This document shows, piece after piece, positions 46,065-54,913 of a stretch of DNA of 64,000 nucleotides. The notes beneath the pieces were generated by a model that saw only the letters and a program-made list of their open reading frames with translations, had not been told where the DNA came from and made no database searches. Location: contig NZ_JAFBDZ010000007.1 in NCBI RefSeq assembly GCF_016908495.1, positions 62,001-126,000 on the forward strand, read 5' to 3'. The position numbers and the translations under genes were made by a program. The first letter of the stretch is position 1, and every line of letters starts with the position of its first letter. This DNA comes from Rossellomorea pakistanensis (GTDB taxonomy: Bacteria > Bacillota > Bacilli > Bacillales > Bacillaceae_B).

Positions 46065-46151
46065 TCTGTTTATTTGTCCATAAGTGATGATAATTTGTCC
46101 GTAAACACCAATATATTAGCCGCTCGACATCTTCCAACAAATTTCGCCGCA
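46065..46151 (+). repeat. 21-bp tandem array E8 with conserved tail
   Basis: ATTTGTCC at 46072 and 46093, then the tail TATTAGCC at 46114, all 21 bases apart; TCGACA at 46124. The tail ends 29 bases from the serine hydrolase stop at 46180. Confidence 0.8.
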
Positions 46152-46179
46152 GCTTCCCGCACCTACAACTCCAACCGTT

Positions 46180-47211
46180 CTACCCAAACAAGTAATCTTC
46201 AATCGCTTTCGTAATATTAAACGGACCTCTTTCTTTATTTGAAGGAACCACTAATTTATATCCCGACTCAGGATATACCGATGAATGAAAGCTTACACCT
46301 GGGTCATATCCCATGACATGGTACTTAAAAATCTTATCTTCCTTTTTATTGATCCAAACGCCATAACCGTAGTACGACTCTTCTTTAACACAGATATGAG
46401 GCTTCAATAGCAGATTCGTATATTCTTTACATAATAGTTTATACTCCAGTAACCCTTCCCATAATCTCATCATATCAGGGGATGTGATATATGCTCCTCC
46501 ATCAGCTCCACCTTTGATTGGAATCGAGTAGGTATTCGTTCGCCATGTTCCATCATCTACACTGTCTATATAACCAAATGCTGTATTTGCTGGCAGTTGA
46601 TCAAGAGAAAAGTATCCCGAACCCTCCATTCCACATTGATTAAAAATCTCTGTTTCAATATATTCAGTAAAACGTCTGCCTGTTTGTTGTTCAATCACTA
46701 ATCCCAATAGGATAAACCCGGCGTTATTATATTGAAACCTCTCCCCCGGTTTAAACATCATAGGCTGCATTTGAAACATGGGAAGAAAATCTTCTAAGCC
46801 CTTTAATAGATACATCGGTCTCTCTTTCCAAAGATCCTCAAAGTCATCCATAACGTCTTCATCAAAATAATCGGGAACCCCAGAACTATGTGTTAATAAA
46901 TGATGTATTGTAATGTTTTTATCAAATTTCGGAAGTTCAACTTCTAGACAATCCGTAAGTCGAGATTGAAAAGAAATGATCCCTTTTTCCACTAGCTGAC
47001 AAATACCTATTGCCGTAAATAGTTTGCAGCCTGAAGCAATTCCAAAGCGTGTATCTACTATATTTAATTGCTTTTCCACTCTATTTGCATAACCAAATGC
47101 AGATTGATGGATGACATCCTTTTCATTCTTCAATAGTACTGCTCCAGAAAAATCCACTTTATCTACAGTCTCTTTCACGACGCTTGTAAGCTCAGTAGTA
47201 TTTGTTACCAT
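46180..47211 (-). CDS. Serine hydrolase, beta-lactamase/PBP-like fold
   Basis: 343 residues of the class C beta-lactamase-related family. The nucleophile is in ASGCKLF (S-x-x-K, about residues 60-63), the second motif is YNNAG near 162, and the third motif region HVMGYDPG lies near 293. There is no signal peptide, so it is probably cytoplasmic, which argues for an esterase or peptidase rather than antibiotic resistance. Monocistronic with a strong ribosome site (AAAGGAG). Confidence 0.85.
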   Translation of the reverse strand: MVTNTTELTSVVKETVDKVDFSGAVLLKNEKDVIHQSAFGYANRVEKQLNIVDTRFGIASGCKLFTAIGICQLVEKGIISFQSRLTDCLEVELPKFDKNITIHHLLTHSSGVPDYFDEDVMDDFEDLWKERPMYLLKGLEDFLPMFQMQPMMFKPGERFQYNNAGFILLGLVIEQQTGRRFTEYIETEIFNQCGMEGSGYFSLDQLPANTAFGYIDSVDDGTWRTNTYSIPIKGGADGGAYITSPDMMRLWEGLLEYKLLCKEYTNLLLKPHICVKEESYYGYGVWINKKEDKIFKYHVMGYDPGVSFHSSVYPESGYKLVVPSNKERGPFNITKAIEDYLFG

Positions 47212-47368
47212 ATCTCCAGCTCCTTTACTGTACCTTCCGAACCGTTATTTGGAATTTGATTCTCTAATAATTAATATTTACTTTATCATTTCCACCACAA
47301 CCCTTTTCCTAGATAAAGAATACTTCTCTTTTAAAATTAGAAATCCTCCTAAGATACCCAAACAAAAA

Positions 47369-47404
47369 AGACCGAGCATCATTTATTGCCCGGCCTTACG
47401 ATAA
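47369..47404 (-). terminator. Terminator of glpQ
   Basis: AAGGCCGGGCA pairs with GCTCGGTCTT and runs into TTTTT. Confidence 0.75.
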
Positions 47405-47408
47405 CAAT

Positions 47409-48236
47409 TTATTTATTTCTAGGATCTACATAATCAGGATAATCGGTAATAATAGCATCTACATCCATTTTCAATAGAAAATCTGCTGCCTCTTGGCTGC
47501 GTACAGTCCATGAAGATATCTTCATATCAAAAGAGTGCACTCTATTTACTAAGTCTTTCGTAACGATTCTGTAGCTTGGGTTAAAATAATCTGCATACAT
47601 TGAGAATTCTTTTAATGCTTCATCAGTTGTATCAGTGATGGATGAGGTTAGTACTCCGACTGGAACCTTTGGAAGAAGGGAATTTATTTTTTTCATGGAA
47701 TCAAAATGAAAGGATTGAATAATAATTTTTTCATTTTGCGGTTTATCAAGGTTCCGTTCTTTTAACTCTTCAGCGACTTCTTCTTCAATTCCTGGATATA
47801 ATTCAGGTGCCTTTAATTCTATTAAAATGCCCACTTTCCCATGATATTTATCAAGAATTTCATCGAATGCAGGAATTTTTTCTCCCGAAAATTGTTCCCC
47901 CATCCAGCTACCGGCATCAAAGCTTCTAAGCTGATCAAAGGTTAAGTCCTTCACTTGCCCTGTTCCATCAGTTGTTCGATTAATCGTTGTATCATGAATG
48001 ATAACTAACTCCCCGTCCTTACTACGTTGGACATCAATCTCGATATAATCAGCTTTCATTTCTACTGCCTTGTCAAATGCTGCGATTGTGTTTTCTGGTG
48101 CGTACCCTGCTGCACCACGATGGGCAACATTATCCACCTGTTTCAAATTCCCATTTGATACTGCAGCATCGGCTTGTTGAAATGGACTAAAAAACAAGGT
48201 TAACGCAACACCTGCACCTAATAACGTATTCTTCAT
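47409..48236 (-). CDS. glpQ: Secreted glycerophosphodiester phosphodiesterase
   Basis: 275 residues with a signal peptide (1-24, ending ADA) and a GDPD TIM barrel: HRGAAGYAPENT near 38, EIDVQRSKDGELVIIHD near 65 with catalytic His and metal ligands, and a C-terminal SWTVRS. It hydrolyses glycerophosphodiesters from phospholipids or teichoic acids outside the cell. The ATG at 48236 is preceded by GAGGAG; the longer frame to 48266 would spoil the signal peptide. Confidence 0.88.
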   Translation of the reverse strand: MKNTLLGAGVALTLFFSPFQQADAAVSNGNLKQVDNVAHRGAAGYAPENTIAAFDKAVEMKADYIEIDVQRSKDGELVIIHDTTINRTTDGTGQVKDLTFDQLRSFDAGSWMGEQFSGEKIPAFDEILDKYHGKVGILIELKAPELYPGIEEEVAEELKERNLDKPQNEKIIIQSFHFDSMKKINSLLPKVPVGVLTSSITDTTDEALKEFSMYADYFNPSYRIVTKDLVNRVHSFDMKISSWTVRSQEAADFLLKMDVDAIITDYPDYVDPRNK

Positions 48237-48417
48237 CTCCTCAGCTCCTCTACATAGTTGATTCAAAATCCATCTTACTTTACGAATGTGTATTCCATAT
48301 GTAGAGGCTATGTTAGCTAAGTTAAAACATTATGAAGAAAGGTAGGACGATTATCACGCTTTTGTTTACAACTATAATCAAGTTGAATCCATGCTCTTTT
48401 AAGTGTCATTTCCACCA

Positions 48418-48446
48418 AAAAAAGAGCAAACACCAAATGTTCGCCC
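48418..48446 (-). terminator. Terminator of metE
   Basis: GCGAACA pairs with TGTTTGC around TTTGG, followed by TCTTTTTTT. Confidence 0.75.
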
Positions 48447-48473
48447 CTTCTATTTCTCATTTTCTTTTCAAAA

Positions 48474-50771
48474 TTATTCTTTATTAACGAGCAGCCTTTC
48501 CCTTGCCAGCTCTGCTGCTTCAACCATCACTTTAAGCGAAGCAATTGTCTCTTCAATTCCACGCGTTTTCAACCCACAATCCGGATTGATCCAGAATAGC
48601 TTTGGATCGAGAACCTGAAGGGCACGGTCAATGTTTCTCGTGACTTCTTCTAGCTCTGGTACACGTGGACTATGGATATCGTATACCCCTAGACCTATAC
48701 TGTTATCATAAGTGTTTTGTTCAAACGCATGGATTAATTCTCCATGACTTCTTGAGGTTTCAATTGAGATCACATCAGCATCTAAAGCTTTAATGGCGTC
48801 TATAATATCCTCAAAGTCTGAATAACACATATGGGTGTGAATTTGCATATCATCTTGGACCGAAGAGGTTGTGAGTTTAAAAGCATAAACGGCAGTATTA
48901 AGATAGCTGGACCATTGCTCACGCTTTAACGGCAAACCTTCTCGAAGGGCTGGTTCGTCTACTTGAACCATATGAATCCCATTTTCTTCGAGAGCTTCCA
49001 CTTCTTTTCGAAGCGCTAGAGCTATTTGGTTGACAATAGCAGAACGTGAGAGATCATCTCGTGCAAATGACCAATTTAATATCGTAATAGGCCCTGTTAG
49101 CATTCCCTTTACTGGCTTATCTGTTAGTGATTGGGCATATACCGTTTCCTCGATTGTCATCGGCTTCTTAAATGAAACGTCTCCAAAAATAATCGGCGGC
49201 TTCACACATCTGGATCCATAAGACTGTACCCAGCCGAATTTTGTAAATTGGAAGCCAGCTAATTTTTCACCAAAATATTCAACCATGTCGGTTCGTTCGA
49301 ATTCTCCATGAACGAACACATCGAGTCCGATCTCCTCTTGAATGTTAATCCATTTTTTAATTTCGGCTTTAATATATACTCGATATTGTTCATCTGTTAG
49401 CTCACCTTTACGCCACGTTAAACGCGTTTTTCTCACCTCTGAGGTTTGCGGAAAGCTTCCAATTGTAGTAGTCGGGAGCAATGGAAGTTGGAATGCCTTC
49501 CCCTGAGAACCTTTACGGATTTCATAAGGTGATTCCCGCTTAGCTTTGTATTCAGCTAGATTTTGAATCGTTTCTTGGACTTGGATATTGTTTCTCAATG
49601 GTGATTGATTTAACTTTTGGATGGCTATGGTTGATGATTTCATTTCCTCTTCAATCGCTTTAACACCATCTTGTAATCCTTTAGTTAAGGTAACAACTTC
49701 TTGTAACTTTTCATTTGCAAATGAAAGAGCATCCTTTAGCGTACCATCCAGCTTTTCTTCATTCTTAACCGTTACAGGAACATGCAATAAGCTTGATGAT
49801 GGCTGTACAATGATACGATCTTTTGACACTATTTCCGCAATGGCAGTAAGTGTTAAAGATTTCTCCTCTAAATTCGCACGCCATATGTTTCGTCCATCAA
49901 TAATCCCTGCAGCAAGAACCTTATCCTGCGGGAAACCAGATGATTTTAAAGCTGTAAGGTTTTGACCGCGGTCATGAACAAAATCAAGTCCAATCCCCTG
50001 AACTGGTAATTTCACGATATCTTCATAATGTTCTAGACTATCAAAGTAGGTTTGCAGGATCACCTTTATATCAGGTGCCGCTTCATGTAGGGTTTGATAA
50101 ACGTCAGTAAATAGAGCAACCTCTTCTTTTGAAAGCGTCGTCGATAAAATCGGTTCATCAACTTGAACCCACTCGACACCTTCAGTTTGTAACTCGCATA
50201 ATATCCTTGCATATAGCGGTACAAATTGTTCTACTACTTTCCTAAACTCACTTTTCTTATAGCCTTTTGAAAGCTTTACAAATGTGACGGGGCCTAATAT
50301 AACGGGCTTTCCTTCAATATTTAGCTTTCGTTTCGCTTCCTTATAAAAATGAAGTGGACGGTTTTCGACAAGTGTAGGCACTGCCACGTCTAGCTCCGGA
50401 ACGATATAATGATAGTTTGTGTTAAACCATTTCGTCATTTCAGCTGCAACAGCACCTTTCGTACCTCTTGCTATTTCAAAATATGTTTCAAGAGGAACTT
50501 TACCACCACTGTACTCAAATCGGTTTGAGACTAATCCGAACATAACCGCTGTATCTAGAACATGATCGTACAAACTAAAGTCACCAACTGGAATCAAGTC
50601 AATTCCTTCATCCTTCTGTTTCTGAAGGTGACTTAAATAAATTTCCTCCATTCTTTTTGAAAAAACCTCTTTTTCTAATGTACCTGCCCAAAATTGTTCA
50701 AGTGCCTTTTTCCATTCACGGTTTTCACCAATTCTTGGATAACCTAAATTGGAGCTTTTCACTGTTGTCAT
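48474..50771 (-). CDS. metE: Cobalamin-independent methionine synthase MetE
   Basis: 765 residues, full length. It transfers a methyl group from 5-methyltetrahydrofolate (polyglutamate) to homocysteine without B12. The N-terminal half starts with [18 protein letters not shown]. The C-terminal catalytic half has TTIGSFPQT near 433, MLTGPITIL near 557 and the zinc-site residues in HTHMCYSDF near 646 and NPDCGLKTR near 733. It is the only gene behind a leader with two riboswitches, so synthesis should fall when either SAM or adenosylcobalamin is plentiful. Confidence 0.96.
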   Translation of the reverse strand: MTTVKSSNLGYPRIGENREWKKALEQFWAGTLEKEVFSKRMEEIYLSHLQKQKDEGIDLIPVGDFSLYDHVLDTAVMFGLVSNRFEYSGGKVPLETYFEIARGTKGAVAAEMTKWFNTNYHYIVPELDVAVPTLVENRPLHFYKEAKRKLNIEGKPVILGPVTFVKLSKGYKKSEFRKVVEQFVPLYARILCELQTEGVEWVQVDEPILSTTLSKEEVALFTDVYQTLHEAAPDIKVILQTYFDSLEHYEDIVKLPVQGIGLDFVHDRGQNLTALKSSGFPQDKVLAAGIIDGRNIWRANLEEKSLTLTAIAEIVSKDRIIVQPSSSLLHVPVTVKNEEKLDGTLKDALSFANEKLQEVVTLTKGLQDGVKAIEEEMKSSTIAIQKLNQSPLRNNIQVQETIQNLAEYKAKRESPYEIRKGSQGKAFQLPLLPTTTIGSFPQTSEVRKTRLTWRKGELTDEQYRVYIKAEIKKWINIQEEIGLDVFVHGEFERTDMVEYFGEKLAGFQFTKFGWVQSYGSRCVKPPIIFGDVSFKKPMTIEETVYAQSLTDKPVKGMLTGPITILNWSFARDDLSRSAIVNQIALALRKEVEALEENGIHMVQVDEPALREGLPLKREQWSSYLNTAVYAFKLTTSSVQDDMQIHTHMCYSDFEDIIDAIKALDADVISIETSRSHGELIHAFEQNTYDNSIGLGVYDIHSPRVPELEEVTRNIDRALQVLDPKLFWINPDCGLKTRGIEETIASLKVMVEAAELARERLLVNKE

Positions 50772-50812
50772 CGTATTTTTCCTCCTCTTTTATTGATCTT
50801 TTCGTACTCAAC

Positions 50813-50850
50813 TAAAAAATCTCTCTTCCCAAACAATAGAAAGAGAGATT
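50813..50850 (-). terminator. Terminator of the cobalamin riboswitch
   Basis: AATCTCTCTTTC pairs with GGGAAGAGAGATT, followed by a T run, 40 bases before metE. Confidence 0.85.
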
Positions 50851-50944
50851 GATACGCATACCTAACTAGAGTTGAGATTTCTGGTTATCTCAGCCACGTA
50901 TTCCTCACTCCTCTCTATATCCTCGTAGAGCTTTAGAGCATACA

Positions 50945-51115
50945 ATAGGCAGGTCTCCTGACTTAGGTTTACCGCTTCCTATCCCTTCCCATTTCAATTT
51001 AAAACAGTGGTTCATTGATAAGTCGCTCCCCATTACAGTGGCGGGACCGTCCCGGATTTTCACCGGTATTCCCTTTTAAGCTGTGCTTAATTTTCCCCAA
51101 CAGCACCTAATGTAT
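50945..51115 (-). promoter_or_regulatory. Cobalamin riboswitch
   Basis: On the minus strand the conserved segments appear in order: GGGAATACCGGTGAAAATCC, GGGACGGTCCCGCCACTG, and the B12 box AAGTCAGGAGACCTGCC. It is followed by its own terminator. A metE gene under B12 control is sensible because B12 allows the MetH enzyme to take over. Confidence 0.93.
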
Positions 51116-51132
51116 TTTGTATTAAATTGTTC

Positions 51133-51175
51133 AATAAAAAACGAATGCCTCCCTAATTCAATAGAAGGCATTCGT
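51133..51175 (-). terminator. Terminator of the SAM riboswitch
   Basis: ACGAATGCCTTCT pairs with AGGGAGGCATTCGT and runs into TTTTTT. It lies between the two riboswitches. Confidence 0.9.
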
Positions 51176-51187
51176 CATTTATAGAAT

Positions 51188-51302
51188 CCCCTCTTATTTG
51201 TCAAAGCCGTAGCTTTGCAGGAATTAGCACCTTTTCAACAATTCGTTGAATGGTTGCCGGGCTTCATAGGGCCAGTCCCTCCACCACTCTTAATAAGAGT
51301 TT
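51188..51302 (-). promoter_or_regulatory. SAM-I riboswitch (S-box)
   Basis: On the minus strand CTCTTATTAAGAGTGGTGGA, then GGGACTGGCCCTATGAAGCC, CGGCAACC, AAGGTGCTAATTCC and the closing AATAAGAG: all conserved S-box segments. It precedes the cobalamin riboswitch in the same leader. Confidence 0.95.
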
Positions 51303-51334
51303 CAATATATTGTTATTTCCTTAATTTAAATGAC

Positions 51335-51363
51335 ATCATAGCATGATGAATAAGTGTTGTCAA
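51335..51363 (-). promoter_or_regulatory. Sigma-A promoter of the metE leader
   Basis: TTGACA, 17 bases, TATGAT on the minus strand. Transcription would start about 25 bases before the S-box. Confidence 0.8.
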
Positions 51364-51414
51364 AAGAATTTTCGAAATTATTTTTATTAAACAAAATTTG
51401 TCTTTATAGTCTAT

Positions 51415-51560
51415 CGGTAACGTAAAACAGTGCAAAAGCCAATATGACAGCATCCAAATGGGTCTTAGATATCGTGAAACAAAGCAAAATCAAAATAACG
51501 GTATCCAAAGAGACTTTGAATACCGTAAACCTGATCGAATTAGATCTTTTCCACCTTTCT
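51415..51560 (-). repeat. 52-bp tandem repeat (array E10), same family as E5
   Basis: On the plus strand units start at 51421 (CGTAAAACA), 51473 (CGTGAAACA) and 51524 (CGTAAACC, partial), spaced 52 and 51. On the minus strand the core CCGTTATTTTGATTTTGC and TTTCACGA align with CGTTATTTTTGCTTTTC and TTTTCACGA of the array at 21122. A 60-codon open frame across it is an effect of the repeat. Confidence 0.65.
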
Positions 51561-51710
51561 TCAATCATGGAACCGTCACGAGCCATTACATTGGAATAAT
51601 GACTTTCTTGACTATTAAAATTTGCAGGAGTGAAATTTTTGGGATTTTGGGCTGATGGATGTTAAAAGTACTCAACCCTATCATTCTTTCATTTTTTCAT
51701 AAAGGCCTTA

Positions 51711-52337
51711 TTAAAGCTCTTTTGATGACAGAGGCAGGAAAAACTTCACCCCTCGTTTATTAAAGGGCAGCAGTTTCATATCAGCCAATAAGTGACTAGC
51801 ATATCCTGAGAAGCAGGTAATGAAAATCCCCGCTACTCCTAAGGATTCTTGAAAATAATAAGCAATCACCCCAAAATAAAGGAGCCCAATTATAGAGTGA
51901 GTATAACTTCTATGAGATACAAGGGACGCTATGATAATATAAATTCCGAATAACCAAACCCAGTTTTCCCCTAATGACAATCCTCCTGCTAATACCCCAA
52001 TGCCCGCTACTGTAAGCATATGTCGCTTCGTAATGAAGGAGGCAATGATCAGAATACCGATTCCCGCTCCAATCCCTAACCATTGCTCCTGACCAACACC
52101 TTTTAGATAACTGTAAATCATCATTAGGACACCAATAATTTGTGCAAGCGTTCTAAAAAATTTATGGGAGGCCGTGAATGTATTTCTTAATTTCCCGTTC
52201 ACATCAAGGTCAGGGATTAAACCTGACACACCTCCGAACCCTACGAGAGAGAGGGTCGTTATCGGATCTGTTTGTAATGTGTTGGCAACGATAAACCCCG
52301 TTGTTGCTCCTATCGCCATATGTGCTGTGCCGTTCAC
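51711..52337 (-). CDS. YdjM-type membrane protein (DUF457, metal-dependent hydrolase-like)
   Basis: 208 residues, about five to six membrane helices. Conserved polar motifs of the YdjM/DUF457 family are present: HMAIGATTG near the start, SGLIPDLDVNGK near 41, SHRSYTHSI near 145 and HLLADM near 190, giving the His/Asp set thought to bind metal. The substrate is unknown. The GTG at 52337 with AGGTGG seven bases before it is the best start; GTG 52349 is also in frame. Confidence 0.8.
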   Translation of the reverse strand: MNGTAHMAIGATTGFIVANTLQTDPITTLSLVGFGGVSGLIPDLDVNGKLRNTFTASHKFFRTLAQIIGVLMMIYSYLKGVGQEQWLGIGAGIGILIIASFITKRHMLTVAGIGVLAGGLSLGENWVWLFGIYIIIASLVSHRSYTHSIIGLLYFGVIAYYFQESLGVAGIFITCFSGYASHLLADMKLLPFNKRGVKFFLPLSSKEL

Positions 52338-52842
52338 TCTCTTTTCCACCTATCTCTTTTAAATTCATACTTTTAAAATCTACTATTTTGTTAGATTAGA
52401 TAAATTCATCTAACTTATGATTTCAAGCAGTATTTATCATTATAGGATAATTTTTGATAATAAGTAAGGCATTGAACGCTTAAATTCAAAAAGGGAGATC
52501 ATCACTCACCCTAACATGGTGAAATATGGATATAACCATACGTGTCTAAAAAGGAGAACAAATTGTTAAATTTAACGATTTTACACATTAAAAATGACCA
52601 TAAAATCAGCTCTTGAGTAAGTGATTTTTTAACAAACAAAGCAATCGAGTCATTTGGATTCACTTTGGAACATAAATCTTTATGAAAAGATTTGTTGGTG
52701 AGGAAGGCGTGAGATCCTTCCGCTCCAACTAATGCTTTTCAACTAATACAATGTTTACGAAATCAACTTAAATAAACAGAGTATTCTTTCTTTTATCCCC
52801 CTCTGCTAAAATAAAAATAAGATTAATAATAGGAGGACTCAT
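52338..52842. other. 505-base intergenic stretch with one hairpin
   Basis: The only clear structure is at 52692-52730, where GTTGGTGAGGAAGG pairs with CCTTCCGCTCCAAC with two mismatches and an eight-base loop. It lacks a T run. No ORF has a ribosome site. A small RNA cannot be excluded but nothing supports it further. Confidence 0.4.
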
Positions 52843-53805
52843 ATGAAAAAAAGAACAATCATTATCACCCAAGAAATCGACCAAGCTCATGCTACTAAAA
52901 TAAATGAAATCCTTCCAGATTGGGATGTATTCATTGGAAAAGACCGTTCTGTTTGGGAACCACATGTAAAAAACGCCGAAATCATTGTTGGATGGAAAAA
53001 AGGAATGGAAAAGGAATGTATTCATGAAGATTCTTCTCTTCGCTGGGTACAGAGTTGGAGTGCTGGTATTAATAGCATGCCGCTGCAACAATTTGAAGAA
53101 AATAACATACAGCTCTCGAGTGCAAACGGTGTTCATGCTTATCCCATTTCCGAAACCATTTTTGCCCTCATGTTAGGATTAACTCGTAAAATCCATACAT
53201 ATGTGAGAAACCAAGAAGAGAAAAAATGGCACCATTCAAATATTAAACTAGAGATTCACGAAAAAACGATTGGGATTATCGGTGTTGGTGCGATCGGAAA
53301 AGAAACAGCTAAAATTGCTAAAGCTTTTGGAATGACGGTACTAGGTGTGCGTCGTTCGGGAATGCAGGAGGATTATGTTGATGAAATGTACACAACTGAA
53401 GAATTAGCAACCATTTTACCTCGCTGTGATTATGTCGTCGTCACAGTACCCCTTACAAAAGATACTCGCGGTTTATTTGGACAGAAGCAATTTTCATTAA
53501 TGAAGCCAACTTCTTTTTTTATTAATATCGGGCGTGGTGAAACCGTCGATGAAGACGATCTGATTCAAGCCCTAAAGGAGAAACAAATCGCTGGAGCTGG
53601 GTTAGATGTGTTTACACAAGAACCATTAAGTGAGGAAAGTCCTCTTTGGAACATGGAAAATGTAATTATAACTCCGCATACCTCAGGCTCAACGGAACAT
53701 TACAACAAACGAGTTATCGAAGACATTTTCATTCCTAATCTAAAGAATTATAAACAAGGGAACACCCCTTCGATTAATCTTGTTGATTTTACTAAAGGGT
53801 ATTAA
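52843..53805 (+). CDS. D-2-hydroxyacid dehydrogenase
   Basis: 320 residues. NAD-binding GVGAIGKETAK near 145, then NIGRGETVDEDDL with the substrate-binding Arg near 229, the catalytic Glu in DVFTQEPL near 263, and the catalytic His in ITPHTSG near 282: the full Arg-Glu-His set. It reduces a 2-keto acid or oxidises a D-2-hydroxy acid; the substrate is not indicated by its neighbours. Monocistronic, with a terminator followed by array E9. Confidence 0.88.
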   Translation: MKKRTIIITQEIDQAHATKINEILPDWDVFIGKDRSVWEPHVKNAEIIVGWKKGMEKECIHEDSSLRWVQSWSAGINSMPLQQFEENNIQLSSANGVHAYPISETIFALMLGLTRKIHTYVRNQEEKKWHHSNIKLEIHEKTIGIIGVGAIGKETAKIAKAFGMTVLGVRRSGMQEDYVDEMYTTEELATILPRCDYVVVTVPLTKDTRGLFGQKQFSLMKPTSFFINIGRGETVDEDDLIQALKEKQIAGAGLDVFTQEPLSEESPLWNMENVIITPHTSGSTEHYNKRVIEDIFIPNLKNYKQGNTPSINLVDFTKGY

Positions 53806-53840
53806 ACAGTAAACAGAATTGTCCTATAAGGAGTTCCCTC

Positions 53841-53880
53841 AATATTCGACCATGACCTTAGGTCGAATATTGTCACTTTT
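53841..53880 (+). terminator. Terminator of the dehydrogenase gene
   Basis: AATATTCGACC and GGTCGAATATT form an 11-bp stem followed by GTCACTTTTT. Part of it overlaps the tail of array E9. Confidence 0.75.
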
Positions 53881-53940
53881 TATCGAGAAATCGATAAAAG
53901 GGTAAAAGTTGAAAATTGAAAGCTAAAAGTTAAAAATAAA
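53859..53940 (-). repeat. Short 21-bp array E9 with conserved tail
   Basis: On the plus strand TTGAAAA at 53909 and TTAAAAA at 53930 are 21 bases apart. On the minus strand the tail starts at 53896 with TATCGATTTCTCGATA and continues GTGACAATATTCG. It ends 54 bases past the dehydrogenase stop. Confidence 0.65.
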
Positions 53941-54139
53941 AAGATTTAGTATGAGAAAATCACAGTTAAAAATCGTGATTAAGTCTAAGTTTCACAATAA
54001 ATTCTTTCATTTCACATTGAGGTAGTTGAAAAATTGAGCTTTTTTATAAAAAACCATCAACTCTTCATCTAAAAACGACACTTATTCCTCCAAAATCTTA
54101 AAACAAAAAACGCCTATTTCCAGGCGTCTATCATTCACT

Positions 54140-54790
54140 CTATTTCATAACCAAATCCTTAGGATAGATAAGATCGTTTCGAATCGCACAAATAATCGCT
54201 TGCGAGCGGTTTTGTACATTCAATTTTCTAAATATATTGTTCAGATGTATTTTTACAGTGTTGTCACTTATAAATAAACTTTGGCCAATTTCTTTATTGG
54301 TTTTTCCCTCTACTAAAGCTTCTAGTACCTCTTTTTCCCTGCACGTCAATAGTTCATGCTCTTTACTTTCTTTTTGACGATGATAATTCATAAGTTTTTG
54401 TGTTAGTTGTGGGTGCAGTGTTGGTTGACCTTGTATGAGAGTTCGTATGGAGGATACAATTTGTTCGATAGACATATCTTTTAACAAATACCCATCAGCC
54501 CCTACTGATAAGCATGCTAGAAAATCTTTTTCAGAGTCATTCTCAGTTAGGATCATTACTCTTACATGGGGATGCAGAGATTTAATATCTGAAAGTAATT
54601 GAACCCCATTTTTATATTGAAGGTTCACATCCATTACAATCATCTGAGGTTCCAGCTCTTGAACTAAATTCATGATGTTGCTTGATGATGAAACATATTC
54701 TACTAGTTCAAAACCCGTTAATCCTGATAGAACACTTGCAAGTCCTTCTCTAACAAGGATGTGATCATCAACAATCATTATTTTGATCAT
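54140..54790 (-). CDS. Orphan NarL/FixJ response regulator
   Basis: 216 residues: receiver domain (1-120; D8/D9, phospho-acceptor D54 in MDVNL, T81, K103 in LLKD) and LuxR-type helix-turn-helix (about 148-208, [20 protein letters not shown]). The N-terminus [14 protein letters not shown] is of the DegU/ComA type. No histidine kinase gene is next to it. Its promoter has the same ACCCAAT box as protease genes in this window, so it may be a downstream member of that regulon. Start ATG follows TAGGAG. Confidence 0.88.
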   Translation of the reverse strand: MIKIMIVDDHILVREGLASVLSGLTGFELVEYVSSSSNIMNLVQELEPQMIVMDVNLQYKNGVQLLSDIKSLHPHVRVMILTENDSEKDFLACLSVGADGYLLKDMSIEQIVSSIRTLIQGQPTLHPQLTQKLMNYHRQKESKEHELLTCREKEVLEALVEGKTNKEIGQSLFISDNTVKIHLNNIFRKLNVQNRSQAIICAIRNDLIYPKDLVMK

Positions 54791-54843
54791 AGCATCAGCT
54801 CCTACAGTAAAAAGAAAATATTCCCAAACTCACCCTGACTTAA

Positions 54844-54881
54844 CAATACTGTAATCAAAATATAAAGTAAATTGGGTTATA
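54844..54881 (-). promoter_or_regulatory. ACCCAAT-box promoter of the orphan response regulator
   Basis: On the minus strand ATAACCCAATTTAC (complement of 54868-54881) overlaps the -35 TTTACT; a 17-base spacer and TATTGT follow. The 14-mer is identical to that of the sipW 2 promoter. Confidence 0.55.
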
Positions 54882-54913
54882 TTCTAGAATCTGACTAATA
54901 TTGACCTTTAAAA

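Noticed and set aside
45749..46140. Two minus-strand frames of 68 and 69 codons with RTNY repeats
   Set aside because: They are translations of arrays E7 and E8. Similar peptides result from the shared DNA repeat, and no ribosome site precedes either.
51404..51586. 60-codon hydrophobic minus-strand frame with an internal repeat
   Set aside because: It coincides with the 52-bp repeat array E10, and its start has no ribosome site.
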